From contig BQMF02000176.1 in NCBI GenBank assembly GCA_027922465.2, positions 1-64,000 of the forward strand: 64,000 bases of DNA, given 5' to 3'. The notes under the pieces were generated by a model. It saw nothing but the letters and a program-made list of their open reading frames with translations, was not told the DNA's origin and did no database searches. Position numbers and translations under genes: made by a program. Position 1 is the first letter of the stretch; each line of letters begins with the position of its first letter. Below, in pieces: positions 32,462 through 44,425 of this stretch. The stretch comes from Turritopsis dohrnii (Eukaryota > Cnidaria > Hydrozoa > Anthoathecata > Oceaniidae).

Positions 32462-34046
32462 ATGTCATCAAAGAAAACTGCCTCCGGTATGTTATGTGTT
32501 TGTTAATTCCTTTCCTTTCTGCACACAGCAACGTATATTTAATTTAGAAAAGATGATTTTTTGTTCAATGAAAGTCGGCACTCTTTGTATTCATTCGGAA
32601 TTTTTTTTTAATTTTGAGATCTTATGATATACATGTATTGATTGTTTTTGTTTTTCAGGTTCAATAACTCCCACTAAATCTCAAGGTAAGTTGTATTTAA
32701 GCCCTAATTATTGAGTACACTCCCATAGAAAAGAATTTCAACCTGAAAAAATGCCCAGCCCTACATTGGTTACTGCATTGGACACTCTAGGAGCTCTCCG
32801 TCCATTTTTGGTAACATCAATTTGTTTACCTTGCTTGATACCCTATAATATCAGCTCTTTTGAGTGGTACGAAGTTTACATATAAGCTCTGAGTAAGAGT
32901 ATATAAAAATATAATAGCAGTGAAAATTATCCTGCAAACAACACAAACTTTGTATTTTCAAGTTACCTTCATCCTGCACTAATTATTACTAATAATGTGT
33001 ATTGTTTTGCTCCATGTCTGTATTTTTATTTAGCTGAATCAATATCTGGCTATGTATATGACGTCACCAATGTGCATTTCTCGCGTGATAAGTCCCGAAA
33101 GTATTTTAACTTCACTCTGCAGAAGAACACAGGAGAAGAAGAAAAGGCAGTTTGTTTCTCACCAAAGAAACATAAATTGCTTTCCGAATTGAGCAAAGCA
33201 GATTCTTCGGAAAAATTGGGTTGTGAGGTGAAAAATTTTAAGAGAACAATGGATTTCAACAACATTATGGTAACAGATTTCTCTTCTGTGATAAAAGCAA
33301 AGTTAGACTTCATTAAAAAAAACGATCGTGTGCATGTTCCTGTATCAACAGTTTTAAATGAATCCCTTATTTACGACGTAGTCAATGTGAAAGGAAAATT
33401 GTTCAATTTATCACAAAAAGAAACAGTGCACAAAAATGGAGAGGCTCTTCAACTGAGAAAAGGTGTTTTGAAAGATGATAGTGGGCACATCAATGTCTCA
33501 CTGTTTTCGCATCATGCAGATTCTGTCCAAGAAGGCAATGGTTATGTCTTGACACACATGAGAGTCTCCAAATATAACCATGAGCGATTTTTGAAATCCA
33601 CGGAATGCACCACTGTTACTGTTGATGATGTTAAAGTTGGTGTTAGTGAGGAGGAAAAATTGGTGCATAGGACTTACAAAACAGTTGCCATTCAAGTTGT
33701 AGCCGTAGACTTAAAAACTTTTGATGCTAAAATTTTTTGTTTCAAATGTAAAACTGAAGTTATTCCTGAAGATGGATTAGTAATATGCTCAGTTTGTGAC
33801 ACGCTGTCAACCAAAGATGATTGTACTAAAAACACTGCAATTAAATTTACTGGTGCAGAGGAATCAGGAAAAAAAGTCGAATTTAAAGCAGCGCAGTCAA
33901 TAGTAGAGAAGTGTTTTGGCATGGAAGTGAGCAACAAAATGAAGTTAGCCAAAGCTATGATTCGAAGCAGGTTACTTATTCAATACGAAGAAGCAGACGT
34001 TAATATTGTTGTTCATATCACCAAGAATGCAGAAGTACAAACCTGA
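32462..34046 (+). CDS. RPA70-like single-strand DNA-binding protein, three exons
   Basis: Exons 32462-32486, 32659-32685 and 33034-34046, with GT-AG borders and matching phases; the first codons give MSSKKTASG. The long exon encodes OB-fold-like regions (VTNVHFSRDKSRKYFNF; LRKGVLKDDSGHINVSLF) and a zinc ribbon (CFKCKTEV, CSVCDT). This is the layout of replication protein A large-subunit homologs that accompany many Helitrons and Helentrons, where they coat displaced single strands. It is intact. A nearby host RPA-like gene is the alternative, but the context favours the element. Confidence 0.7.
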
Positions 34047-34726
34047 TTTTAGCTAAGTCAGCATTGACTCAAAGTTAGGACTATTTCTTTAGAAGCATTC
34101 TTCTGTTTTTGTTTTCTGTATATTTTACGTTTTTAACTATTCTTCTGATTCATTACGAAGAAATACTTTAGTGCAGGCAAGCTCTAAAATTACAATAAAT
34201 GAAATGAGAGAATTAGGTGCTCAAGCTACTGATAACTTGTGTTTACTTTTTTTGTTCATACTTTAATATATGCTGATGATATTTGTTTGAAAAAAAGAAA
34301 GAAATATTACGATTAGGTATTTAATATTTGATATTTTTAAACATGTAAAAGGAAAAACCCGAATGTATATAATTAACCCAGTTTTATGTCAACAATTTAG
34401 CCGTTCTTTTCTTTTTGCTTTGTGGATTCTATCGGTGCAACACTTAAAATACTCGTTTTAGGGAAATGTACGCCATAAATTCAAAACTTCTGATCCGTGA
34501 AATTATACATTCACATAAACTTATTCTCTGAAAAATGCAAAAAAAAATTTACAAATTTTCTTCAATCTGGAAAATGTTAGGTATACATTGGCACGTGGTC
34601 TTTGTTTCTATAGAGCTTTTTACGGTACGCTTACACGGTCACTCTTCGCTGAACATTAGATTTATAATCCACCATAGGTTTTGATAAAGCTCAAAAAGTA
34701 GAATGCCATCCAACTTTTTTTTCTTC
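34047..34726. other. No gene recognised
   Basis: AT-rich sequence, possibly the Helentron 3' region. No convincing terminal hairpin with CTAG-type end was seen. Confidence 0.45.
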
Positions 34727-34826
34727 CGCCTGAGAGAACGTCAAATTTGTAATCACTGCGCTTGCTCATAGCAAAAAAATTCTGCCCGTGCGCGCAGTGA
34801 TTACGAAATGGGCATTCTCTCAGGCG
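34727..34826. repeat. 100-bp hairpin element (MITE-like)
   Basis: Two 35-bp arms (34727-34761, 34792-34826), inverted copies starting CGCCTGAGAGAA and ending CACTGCGC with a few mismatches, separated by 30 bp. It looks like a short foldback element. Confidence 0.7.
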
Positions 34827-34854
34827 TAACAAAAAATTTAAAGCGGAATTCCAA

Positions 34855-35097
34855 TTCCCCGTTCCCCTTATTCAGTTATCTCCATAATACGTCATAGAAC
34901 TACCACAATGCAACGCTATAATTACTTTCTTTGGGATTCCTATAAGCACCGTTTTAAATATATAACTGTGAGAATATCAGTTTTATCCGTGAAAACCTTT
35001 TATTATTCCCTTGAAACATTTTTAATAATGACTTTTTCTCATTGCATTGTGGTAATTGTATGACAAATTAAGGAGATAACTGAATAAGGGGAATGGC
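34855..35097. repeat. About 240-bp MITE with inverted repeats of about 50 bp
   Basis: The left arm begins TTCCCCTTATTCAGTTATCT and runs into ACCACAATGCAA; the right arm is its inverted copy ending GATAACTGAATAAGGGGAA. The inner sequence is not coding. Class undetermined. Confidence 0.7.
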
Positions 35098-35324
35098 CAA
35101 TTCCAACAATTTCGTTTTAACAAATCAAAAACAAGCTAATGTGGTACTTTATGTTTTAAAACAACCTCTTATCAGTAGGCCGATAATAATCTTACGCCTG
35201 AGTGTTTTGGGAATTTTATTTATGTAAGAAATTACGTTCGCGATTGTAAATACGTTGCGACGTCTTCTTGTTGTTTTTTGTCTGTTTTCAGTTTCTGATT
35301 CCACAAGATATCGCTTCTATTATT

Positions 35325-35615
35325 ATGGAAAAGGAAAATGATAAACAAAATGTTAACGTACGATTCACTGAAAGTGCTGCTGTCTCCTCAAACATATTTT
35401 CTCTCACCATTAACACTCCTGATCCTGATGATGTTGATGATAGTAGTAGTTCAGTAGTTGATAATAACAGTATGTCAAAACTGCTATCACTAATTGGCAA
35501 TTTAAGTGAAGAGGTGAAAAATTTAAAGAGTGTTCACCAGAATAATAGTGTCCCTTCAAGTAGTAGAGGTAGCAGCACTTCATTACAAAAACTACCTAAG
35601 AAAAGTGACTTATGA
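35325..35615 (+). CDS. Hypothetical small protein or exon (96 aa)
   Basis: Follows a plausible acceptor (TTTTCAG at about 35290). Ser/Asp-rich, with a short predicted coiled coil (LLSLIGNLSEEVKNL) and a Ser-rich end. Not recognised. It could be a 5' exon of a gene or of a transposon protein. Confidence 0.3.
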   Translation: MEKENDKQNVNVRFTESAAVSSNIFSLTINTPDPDDVDDSSSSVVDNNSMSKLLSLIGNLSEEVKNLKSVHQNNSVPSSSRGSSTSLQKLPKKSDL

Positions 35616-35785
35616 GGCGCCGCAATGGACAATATTGGGATGTTAAAAATAAACTGTCATCTAAACATGTGCCTTTTAAATCCTAAGTGTCTGTTCCATA
35701 TATTCATAATAACATGCCAAAATATACTTTATACATTCTAAGTGAAAAGTTTCTGATGGTTAAGCAGTACATTCAATTTTAAAAC

Positions 35786-35890
35786 ATGGCGTCGTCAAGT
35801 AGCGGTGAAACACATGACAACAACATCAGACGTTCATTATCTAATATTGCAAAGCAAGGTAAGGAGCTATTACAGAATTTAGAACAAAAC
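35786..35890 (+). other. Possible first exon of the HECT-like gene interrupted by EnSpm
   Basis: ATG at 35786 opens 35 codons ending exactly at a GTGAGT donor. The EnSpm-like element begins 20 bp into the presumed intron. The HECT-like coding sequence resumes on the far side of that element. The link is positional; I could not confirm the connecting frame. Confidence 0.35.
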
Positions 35891-35909
35891 GTGAGTAGAC
35901 AACCAGTTT

Positions 35910-36360
35910 CCCAGTAAACACAAGACGTTTTTAAGACGTCTCAAACTGGTACGGACGTATCTGAGACGAGTGAAGACGTCTTTAGCTGGTCTTCTATAAA
36001 ACATCTTTCTTGAGACGTCTCTAAGACGTCTGCGACTCGTCTTTATCAAGACGTCTTTGAAAATACGTGTTACAGACGTCTTTTCCGAGACGTAGATAAG
36101 ACGTCTTTTAAAACATCTTATAATATGTCTCAAAGACGTCCTTGCCGAGACGTAGATAAGACGTCTTTTAAAACACGTTTCTAAGACGTCCTGAACTTGT
36201 CTTTATTTAGACGTCTTTATTAATACGTGCGAAAGACGTCTTTGTCGAGACGTAGATAAGACGTCTTTTAAAACACGTTTCTAAGACGTCCTCAACTTGT
36301 CTTTATTAAGACGTATTTCATAATACGTCTCAAAGACGTCCTTGTCGAGACAAAATAAAG
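35910..36360. repeat. Left subterminal GACGTC array of the EnSpm-like element
   Basis: Degenerate short repeats built on AAGACGTCTTT / GAGACGT, many of them palindromic (GACGTC), in irregular spacing; a longer unit near 36135-36360 (GTAGATAAGACGTCTTTTAA) recurs three to four times. The right end (42475-42980) has the same motif in inverted arrangement. Confidence 0.8.
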
Positions 36361-37407
36361 CCTTTCTTAAGTCTATGTAAAACGCTTCTTTAAAGTCATA
36401 ACTGGTCCTTGACGACATAATGGCGATTGCTGATATTAGATTACCCGGTCCTTTTATATGCATTGGTGAAATGGTTCAATTCGGGCCTACGTGTTGTACC
36501 TTTTTCGTTAATTAATGTTCATGATAATTTAATGGGAACACACCCGGGTATCTGATTTCAATTTTAGTTCCATTTCTCATTCTGCTTTCAATGCTTTCAG
36601 CAAATTATTATCAAAAAGCAAAGACAACTTTTTTTGGGAAAACATAGTCGATATTTATTTAACACCTGTTTTGAGTCGATGATTCGAAAACTCATTGAAT
36701 TATTTTGTATAGACAAGTTGAACAATGAAGTACAAAAACAAAGCGCGCGAGTGCTCTAAAAAATTCAATGCTCCGAATCATGTAAAGCCCGTTTTCCAAT
36801 AGAAAAAACTGATAAGCGTATCGTATTAAAATCTGACATCTGATTGGCCAGATTGATTGATCTTGATACGCTACGGTACGACACGTGAAAAGTTAAAATA
36901 AAGTCAACTTTTTTAACGCAATACGCATATCAAAAATTATTTAAACAAAAGGATAATTATAAATTCCACACAAGTTCTTTCTTAACACATTATTCTACTT
37001 GTGATTTCTGTATGAAAGTATCGAACACACGTCTTGTTATCAAGTAATTTCTACAAAACAAACGTTTTTTTCAAAACGAAATTTCCTGCATTTGCACTAA
37101 GAAGAGGTATGAATGCTTTTTCATTTTGTTATATTCATATATATATTTATCATCAACTGATATCCTATATCAGCAACTAAATTTGAGCAGTGAATCTTAA
37201 AAACTGTAACTTAATTCTTTTAAATCATATCACCATCTCATGGGGCCCTCCACCTGAAGATTTAATCATTGTTAATGCTGATATTCCCATTTTTTGTGCT
37301 ACTGTGATATATTAATAAATTTTCAAACTGTATTAAAATTAATTGTTTACCTTGTTTTCAACATTTAAACTGATACCTTGATATTTTCAGCTATATGAAT
37401 CATAAAA

Positions 37408-39258
37408 ATGGCAGATCATGTTAAACGTTGGAGAAAACGTAAACGAAAAGTTTTAGAACTGTTGGATAGTGATGAACAGGAAGATCAAATACTACATGAA
37501 AGTGAGCATTTTGATACTCCCGGAGAACTTGAACAGACTAATATCATTGAAAACAGATATGTGTCAGATTCTTTCACCAATAATGCAACAAGTTCTTCTG
37601 ATTGCCTCAATGATGGTCACTTAGAGGCAAGCACAAGTTTGAAAGATGAATTGGCATTTTGTGCAGCAAAAAACAACTGGACTCAATCCTCCGTAAACGA
37701 GTTATTAGGTATCTTAATTCTTAATGGTCATCCCAGTTTACCAAAAGATGCCAGGTCTCTGTTACAGACTCCAAGAAATGTGGTGGTTCACAAAAAATGT
37801 GGAGGAGAATTCATTTATTTGGGAATAAGAAGTGGCCTTGAAAGAATGATTGATCGTAATAATGTCAACGTGAAAGATTTCGATTTGCTGATAAACATTG
37901 ATGGGTTGCCATCTGCAACTACTGTATGGCCAATTTTATGTAGATTTGAGACATATCCTGTCTTCATTATTGCATTGTTTTGTGGAGATCGGAAACCAGA
38001 GCCTATATGTGACTATTTACATGAGTTTTTGGATGAATTGAGGCAATTGAAAAATGAAGGTTTTGATTACAAAGGGCTGCATTATCAGATTAGTTTGAAA
38101 GGATTTGTGTGTAATGCCCCTGCAAGAGCTTTTTTGAAATGCATAGGTTATCACAGTGGATACTATGCATGTGAAAGATGTATTGTGAAAGGGTCTTACA
38201 ATGGCAGAGTTGTGTATACTGATATGCATGATTGTCCAGCCCGCACTGACAGTGAATTTAATGAGTTCTGTTACAACCCTGAGCATCAAAAATCTATTTC
38301 ACCATTAGTAGAGTATGGCGTTTCATGTGTCAGTGGGTTCATAATTGACTACATGCATTGTGTTATGTTAGGTGTGACTAGAAAGATGTTGCATTCATTT
38401 AAAGCCACCAGTGGGAAAAGGCGTTTATCATCAACGCAACTGAACCAGATCTCTCAGCAGTTGATATTGTTACATGGTACCCTTCCATCTGAGTTTGCAC
38501 GACAGCCTCGTTCTTTGTTATATTTGGAGAGATGGAAAGCAACAGAATACAGACAATTTCTGTTGTATGTCGGTCCTGTGGTTCTACGTAATGTTTTAAT
38601 TTCTGAACAGTCTAGTCATTTCATGTGTTTGTCCATTGCTATTTCCATCCTTTTAGATTCGTGTGACAAATATAGAATGGCCTTTTTAGATTTTGCTAGG
38701 AAGTTGTTAAGATATTTTGTCGTAAATTGTCCTAAGTACTATGGCTCAGTATTTTGTGTTTATAATGTTCATTGTCTGTTACACCCTCATGAAGATTATT
38801 TCCATTACCAGTGTTCTTTGAATGACATATCTTGTTTTCCTTTCGAAAAATTTGTCAAAAGTTACCATAACCCACTGACACAGATTTTCAAAAGGCAAAT
38901 GGAGATGGATCATTGTAATGTTCCAGATGGTAGAAAGTTGTTGTTCATGAAAGCAGAAGCCAACAATAAAGATGGTTGGTTTTACTTGAAAGATAATTCA
39001 AGTATAGCTTGTGTTCTCAACAAAAACCTGGATAATTCGATGCAATGTGCTGTTTTTAGAGACAATAATTTAGACAATGTTTTCACTAAACCATATCCCT
39101 CCAAACAATTTAATATTTTTTTGATACGAAATGTAAATAAACCATTCTGTCAAAAGAAATTGGATATAGAGGATTTTAGCAGAAAAGCAGTTTGTATTGT
39201 AGGGCCAAAAGGCTTAGCTATTTTTCCATTTTTACATGAAATAGAGAGATCCACTTGA
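37408..39258 (+). CDS. EnSpm/CACTA-type transposase (TNP2/DUF4218-like, 616 aa)
   Basis: Basic, Lys/Arg-rich N-terminus followed by an acidic linker; then the TNP2-like catalytic region with LLINIDGLPSATTVWPIL, KGFVCNAPARAFLK, a zinc-binding YACERC and IDYMHCVMLGVTRKML. The C-terminal DUF4218-like part has NVHCLLHPHEDYF, FPFEKFVKSYH and IFKRQMEM. The ORF is uninterrupted. It would recognise the GACGTC subterminal repeats and cut at the CCCAGT ends. The exact superfamily within CMC-type elements is uncertain. Confidence 0.75.
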   Translation: MADHVKRWRKRKRKVLELLDSDEQEDQILHESEHFDTPGELEQTNIIENRYVSDSFTNNATSSSDCLNDGHLEASTSLKDELAFCAAKNNWTQSSVNELLGILILNGHPSLPKDARSLLQTPRNVVVHKKCGGEFIYLGIRSGLERMIDRNNVNVKDFDLLINIDGLPSATTVWPILCRFETYPVFIIALFCGDRKPEPICDYLHEFLDELRQLKNEGFDYKGLHYQISLKGFVCNAPARAFLKCIGYHSGYYACERCIVKGSYNGRVVYTDMHDCPARTDSEFNEFCYNPEHQKSISPLVEYGVSCVSGFIIDYMHCVMLGVTRKMLHSFKATSGKRRLSSTQLNQISQQLILLHGTLPSEFARQPRSLLYLERWKATEYRQFLLYVGPVVLRNVLISEQSSHFMCLSIAISILLDSCDKYRMAFLDFARKLLRYFVVNCPKYYGSVFCVYNVHCLLHPHEDYFHYQCSLNDISCFPFEKFVKSYHNPLTQIFKRQMEMDHCNVPDGRKLLFMKAEANNKDGWFYLKDNSSIACVLNKNLDNSMQCAVFRDNNLDNVFTKPYPSKQFNIFLIRNVNKPFCQKKLDIEDFSRKAVCIVGPKGLAIFPFLHEIERST

Positions 39259-39424
39259 GTATGATGAGTATGATTCATTGTGTTTTATGTTTCTATTGTT
39301 TTTCCTACTCCAGCCACTCATGTTAGGAACTGGCTCATGACTCTCTTTGTGATTGAATTTGCGATTTTGTATTAGAGAATATTGTATAGTTTTTATTTGG
39401 TATTTTATAGTTAAATATTAAATT

Positions 39425-42054
39425 ATGGCACATTGCAAATGTATTTGGCTCGAAGAAAGAAAGGGGGAATCTTGCCAAGTAGAAGGAGTTGTTCCCTCGG
39501 TTTGGGTAGATGAGGAAAATATGTTAGTTCATTGGCCTGTGGCAGTTGATCCACACAAAGCAGCAAAAGAATTGAGAGAGCCTGCCTACAACTGGAAACA
39601 ATATGAATTAATTAAAGTGAAAATTCGTGATGGTAAGTTATAAGCACCATTGAGACTTGCTATATTATAGGAATGCGAAAATTATCATATTTTCTTTAGA
39701 TGATTTGAATTTATGCAAAGACTATGTCTTTACAACTACGGCAGTCGAAAGCGATGATACAGATGAAAGTGATGGCAAGTTTTTCTGTTATCTTGATTCT
39801 CCATCTATTGAAAGACCCAAACCATTTTATATTTACTCTGAATTGATTTATAGTTTGCGATAGGCTGAGCCAAAAAGTTGTATCAGCAAGGAAGGAGCCA
39901 CACAATAAATCTGGTAAGATTTCATTTTGTTTTTTGTATTTTGAATGATTGATAAAGCTGTGATTTTTTTAAATGTAATGTGATGTTCATTATTACTACT
40001 GTTCAGATAAAAGCGTTGATGCGACAAAAAGGAAAAGTATTAAGCATCCACAAGATAAGTTTAATGAGATTTTAAAAGTTTCTTGTCTTGCTTCCGCATT
40101 TAAATTAACCATTTTACAATTATTAGAGAATAAAAAGAAGATCAGAAGAGAGTCTCCTGAGTCAAATTGTTCGCTGGAAAATTGTAAGTGGAGTGTTAAA
40201 GTTTTATCTTATATTGTTACAGCTGCAAGAATTTATTTTAACTCGTCTATTTTAGGTAACCTCCCAACACCTCCCTCGATTAGACAATTTGAATCAGGTA
40301 AAGATACTGATTGTGTGTCTATAGCGCCAAGAAAGAAAATAATAAATGCTGAGTTAGAATGTTTAGAATAGGGCTAATTTTATGACGTTGTGCATGACGT
40401 TATCTGCATCCCTAAAGTAATTGGTGATTATTCCTTTTTTTGATTAGGTCCAATAAGATCCCCAACACACGTCAAAAGAGTTTCTTCTGATGTAAGGGGT
40501 AAGGCAGCAAACTCTACAAGTGAGTTCACATTTCTCGTGTGAAATAATCCTTTCACTCTTGTTATTGTTTTTTTTATTGATTTATTTGCTTATTTAACCA
40601 TAGATGGTTAAATAATAGAATAGCAGTTACAGTGAAACTGAGACTTGTTTCGGTAATCTCTTTATAAATTTTGTAGAATGTCTGTTTATTAAGTAATCTT
40701 AGTTTATTTGTAATCTTCTTACAAAGCTATTCGCAAGAACCTAGAAAGTCATTTCAATAGACCTGGAAGTTCATCGTCCAGCTCACCAAAATTCCCATTA
40801 ACAGAGGAAAGTATGTTCCTTAAGATTTTGATTTCTACTTTAATGATACAATGTGGATATTTGAAAGCATAAGTGTACATAGTAAGTTCATATGCTTTAG
40901 AGTTTCAATACAAGACCTTATCATTGCTGACAGAAATAAAAGATCTCTTAACAAATTTGTCTAAAAATCGAGATTTGCAAAAGAAGGTCGACATAAAATG
41001 GAACACCTGCGAAACAATGAGCGATCTTAACGAGTTGGATTTACGCCTACTTGATTCGACATTTAAATCGGAATTGGTGCGTATTTTAATGTTTACCAAG
41101 CAGAAAGATTTGGGTTTTGATATAAGCAAGCCTACTGTTTATGAGTGATTTTGTTTAGATTAAGCAATTAAGTCGTGTTGGTTGTGCAAATGTTGGTGAC
41201 AACACTAGAAGTGTTATGAGAAGGTCAGAAAATCTCTTTAAAGGGGAACACAAGATTTTTTTAATACCTAGCCTATCGAACTTCCGTTTCAAAATAAATC
41301 AAATTCCAAAAACATTCTTTGCCAGAAATATTTTAAAAATCATTTTACTTCGCCAAATCTGTTGCTTTTGAGCAGCTATTTTCTGATAATCTTATTCAGC
41401 TTCACTATGACGTCATTGATTCATCTTTTAAAAAAAAAGGTTTTTGTATGGCTGAAAGTCATCAACTTCTTCTGTTTTTGTCTTGTTTTCAGACAAATGA
41501 AATTAAGTTTCTGATGATCTCTTTGTTTCTTCGTCCTCGTTATCACCTAGAAGTAGCTCTGTGTTGGTAGTAGCTAATTACCTCTTCCATAATGACTATG
41601 GTAAGAGGTTGCGGTACTTAGTAGAGGCATCTTTCGTAACTTTGAAGTGATATGGAAGTTTTTTAAAAAATCTTGTGTTCCCCTTTAACTAGTTGTTTCT
41701 GTGTTTAAATAGTAATTAATCTCTTAAATTGCTTACTTTTTCAGATTGATGAGTAACAAATGTATGGGTGGACTGAACATGAATGGCCAACGAGGGAAGA
41801 GAAAGTTTAAAGGCATGCATGTAAAAGATGCTATTGAGAGTAAGGATCGTCACATTGCCCTTACTATTTCGTAGCTATGCGTGTTATACTAGATTTATAA
41901 CTTTTTCTCTCTAGAGGCAGTTATGGTCAATTTCAAAACGGCAACGGTAGCGGAAATTGAAAATGTTATGAAGGTGACATTCAAACAATCCCCAGATAGA
42001 AAGGACGGTGGGGGGAGGCGAACTATGGAGCACGACAATAATATTGAAAACTGA
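39425..42054 (+). CDS. DUF4806-like second gene of the EnSpm-like element, multi-exon
   Basis: Exon 1 is 39425-39632 (VVPSVWVDEENMLVHWP, ending at a GTAAGT donor). Further exons include about 39700-39780, 39857-39913, several small ones between 40008 and 40811, 40910-41148, about 41161-41220 and 41745-41840, with the last from about 41917 to a stop at 42052-42054. The late exons encode the DUF4806-type pattern: MSDLNELDLRLLDSTFKSEL, then GDNTRSVMRR, then GKRKFKGMHVKDAI. Proteins of this kind are common in invertebrates. Here the gene lies inside the transposon limits, so it is probably an accessory transposition protein. Exon limits are approximate. Confidence 0.5.
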
Positions 42055-42474
42055 GGACAATTATTCTTAGATATTTCAAATGTGTCTGAGAGGTTGATGA
42101 TATAGTGAACTCTCTATAACTGCGAAAAATCGTTCGAGTTACTGTTATTTGACAAAGATCCTTGCTGAACGGACCTTGAAATTCTGTACGAATTATGGAG
42201 AGTTCGAGTTAGTTAATAAAAGGTTTTCGTAGTCACAAGAAAAATTGCGAAGGGGAAGATTAAAAGCGTGTATTTAAAAGTTTGTATTGGAAATTTCATG
42301 TAGATATTTTATAAAGAGTCGTATTGCATTTTTTAAAGGAAAACTTTATATGTTTTGTAAGACTTTGTATTGGAGAAAATATTTATGGAAAAAGGAATAC
42401 TTTCGTTGTTTATGTTTTAACAAGCAAAAACCTTTAAAATCACATGCGTTTTAAGATTACAGCCAGGAGAAGAT

Positions 42475-42980
42475 TTAAAGACGTCCCTTAAGTTTCGAAA
42501 TAGACGTGTTAAAAACGACTTTAAGATGTCGAAACAGAGGTCTCAAAGACGTCTTTAAGACAACTCTAAGACGTCGAAATAGAGGTCTCGAAGACGACCT
42601 AAAAACGTCTTAAAGACGTCTTAAAGACGTTCTGTAACTCGCCTCAAAGCGTTACATATTTCAACCAGTCCAAGACGTTTCAAAGACGTCTCTTGGGTAT
42701 GTTAAAAGACGATTTAAATACGTCTTAAAGACGACTTTAAGACGTCGAAATAGAGGTCTCAAAGACGTCTGTAAGACGTCGAAATAGACGTCTCAAAAAC
42801 GACCTAAAAACGTTTTAAAGACGTCTTTTCAGCTCGTCTTAAAGACGTCTTAAAGACGTCCTGTGACTCGTCTCAAAGCGTTAACACATTTTAACCAGTC
42901 TAAGACGTTTCAAAGACGTCTCTTGGGTATGTTAAAAGACGTCTTAAAGACGTCTTAGAGACGTTTTTGTGTTTACTGGG
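42475..42980. repeat. Right subterminal GACGTC array of the EnSpm-like element
   Basis: Repeats of AAAGACGTCTTAAAGACG and CGAAATAGAGGTCTCAAAGA types in two to three longer units, ending at the GTGTTTACTGGG terminus. It mirrors the left array. Confidence 0.8.
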
Positions 42981-43239
42981 TTTATCATCAATAGCAGTCC
43001 GTCATCGCGAAACTCATGACAGGAATAGCAACTGCAATAACGATGATGGTGGAGGTGGCAGCACCAGTAACAGCAACAGTGGTATTGATTTATTATCGAA
43101 CACTATGGTGGATTTCGATTATCAGTTGCCAAGGAAATCAGAAATTCTTTCCCTACACTGCTGTCGTTAAGCAGCAGGGAAAGCTCCTTCATGAAAAGAC
43201 GACCTGCAAAACAATGGCAAGCAACCTTCACTTCTTCAA

Positions 43240-44425
43240 AAAAAGCGGGTCAGGCTGCTAAGAAGAAATTTTAAAAATCTGCCATAGTTTATAAAGATCT
43301 TGTGTAAATTCCTTCACCTGAAACAAATGCAGTGCCTCCCCATCAAACACGTTTGAATCTGGAAAATAGAGGATTTGTTATACATAGTTACCCTGTTAAT
43401 AAATCTTTGAGTGAGTTCCAACTTAAGGAAGCTATTATTGAGGCATTTTCTGGCATTCCTCTTGATTGTTCTTTTAATTTTGTGAAATCATGTTATAGTC
43501 AGATAGTATCACCTAATATCGCAGCTGGTGTGGAATACTATGGAGCTCGTGCATTTAGTCTGACAGGACAAGGAGCAATTTATATTCAGCCAAGTAAAAA
43601 TCTTATGCAAGATGAAGCCTGTGAAGATGATGATGGTAATTGTATTGGAAAATATTGGAAAGACAACTGTGACCTGTCTGATCTAGAAGACCTGGATAAT
43701 AAGCAGCAGATACATGTTCCTTGCAAGTCAACAAACAGCGACAATCAGTCAGCCAGCGGTAGCAAAGTGGCTAGTAGTCAGGAAAAGTTTATGCAATCGA
43801 AAGATATGTTTCCAAATCATAGTGATGAAGAGTTACAACAGTCATTGTCCTCATTTCACACTGTTGCAGCATGTTCCCTGGCATTAACCAATGATAACAG
43901 TGAAAGCAGTGATGATATAGATGATGTTCTTATGGTAGCCGTATTTTCTTCTAACTTGCCAAATAAACATTTAAATGATATAATGAAATTGATTTCAACA
44001 AAAATGACAAAGGAAAAAGTCAAAGTCAAAGTAGATGATGATATCATAAATGATGCTTTGGTGTACTACAAAGACGAATGATTTGATCCCAAGATACAGC
44101 TCAGAATACAGTATCGTGAACAACCATCTGTAGATACAGGGGCTGTTGCCAAAAGCTTTTTTACAGAACTGTTAAAGCAATTGGGAGATAAGTATTTTGA
44201 AGAAAATGGCTACAAACTACCAATTTATAATGCAAACATGATAGCATCAGGGCTAATGAAATATATTAAAGAAGGGTTGTGCATTCTGTTGCCGATGGAG
44301 GACCTGGCTTTCCATTGTTTAGTCCAATTGCATACCAGTACCTTATAGATGGTAACATAGACAAAATGATGCAACTAGTAACTGTTGATGATTGCTCTCT
44401 TGCAACACAAGATTTTGTCAAAAAA
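43240..44425 (+). pseudogene. Third G2E3-like HECT gene, upstream exons, broken
   Basis: Encodes VYKDLV and IPSPETNAVP (about 43290), then the open 43332-44081 region with FSGIPLDCSFNFVKSCYSQIV and TGQGAIYIQPSKNL, a Ser/acidic linker, then the HECT N-lobe (QPSVDTGAVAKSFFTELL, YNANMIASGLM, DGGPGFPLFSPIAYQYL). Faults are in-frame stops near 43272 and 43308, a TGA at 44079-44081 and a one-base frame change near 44279. The last exon ends at 44425 at a GTATGT donor; the next exon is 63858 onwards, with the complete Polinton B in between. Confidence 0.65.

Larger units (their letters stand above)
26490..34046 (+). mobile_element. Helentron (Helitron2-type rolling-circle element), decayed
   Basis: Carries, in order, a cysteine peptidase-like protein, a Rep (HUH) - Pif1-like helicase - AP endonuclease polyprotein, and a spliced RPA-like gene. 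Helicase plus endonuclease plus OTU-like peptidase is the hallmark of Helentrons. Exact ends (terminal hairpin, short inverted repeats) were not identified. Frame breaks in the Rep-helicase show that this copy is inactive, or that the assembly has indels at A runs. Confidence 0.8.
35910..42980 (+). mobile_element. EnSpm/CACTA-like DNA transposon
   Basis: Ends are CCCAGTAAACAC...GTGTTTACTGGG, flanked by a 3-bp duplication TTT (35907-35909 and 42981-42983). Both subterminal regions are packed with AAGACGTC-type repeats, as CACTA elements carry subterminal binding-site arrays. Inside are a TNP2/DUF4218-type transposase and a spliced DUF4806-like gene. The transposase is open, so the element may be fairly recent. 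36361-37407 between left array and transposase holds no recognised gene. Confidence 0.8.

Noticed and set aside
35910..42980. GACGTC arrays as CRISPR
   Set aside because: Repeats are short, degenerate, palindromic and irregularly spaced with no unique spacers or cas genes; they are subterminal repeats of a DNA transposon.
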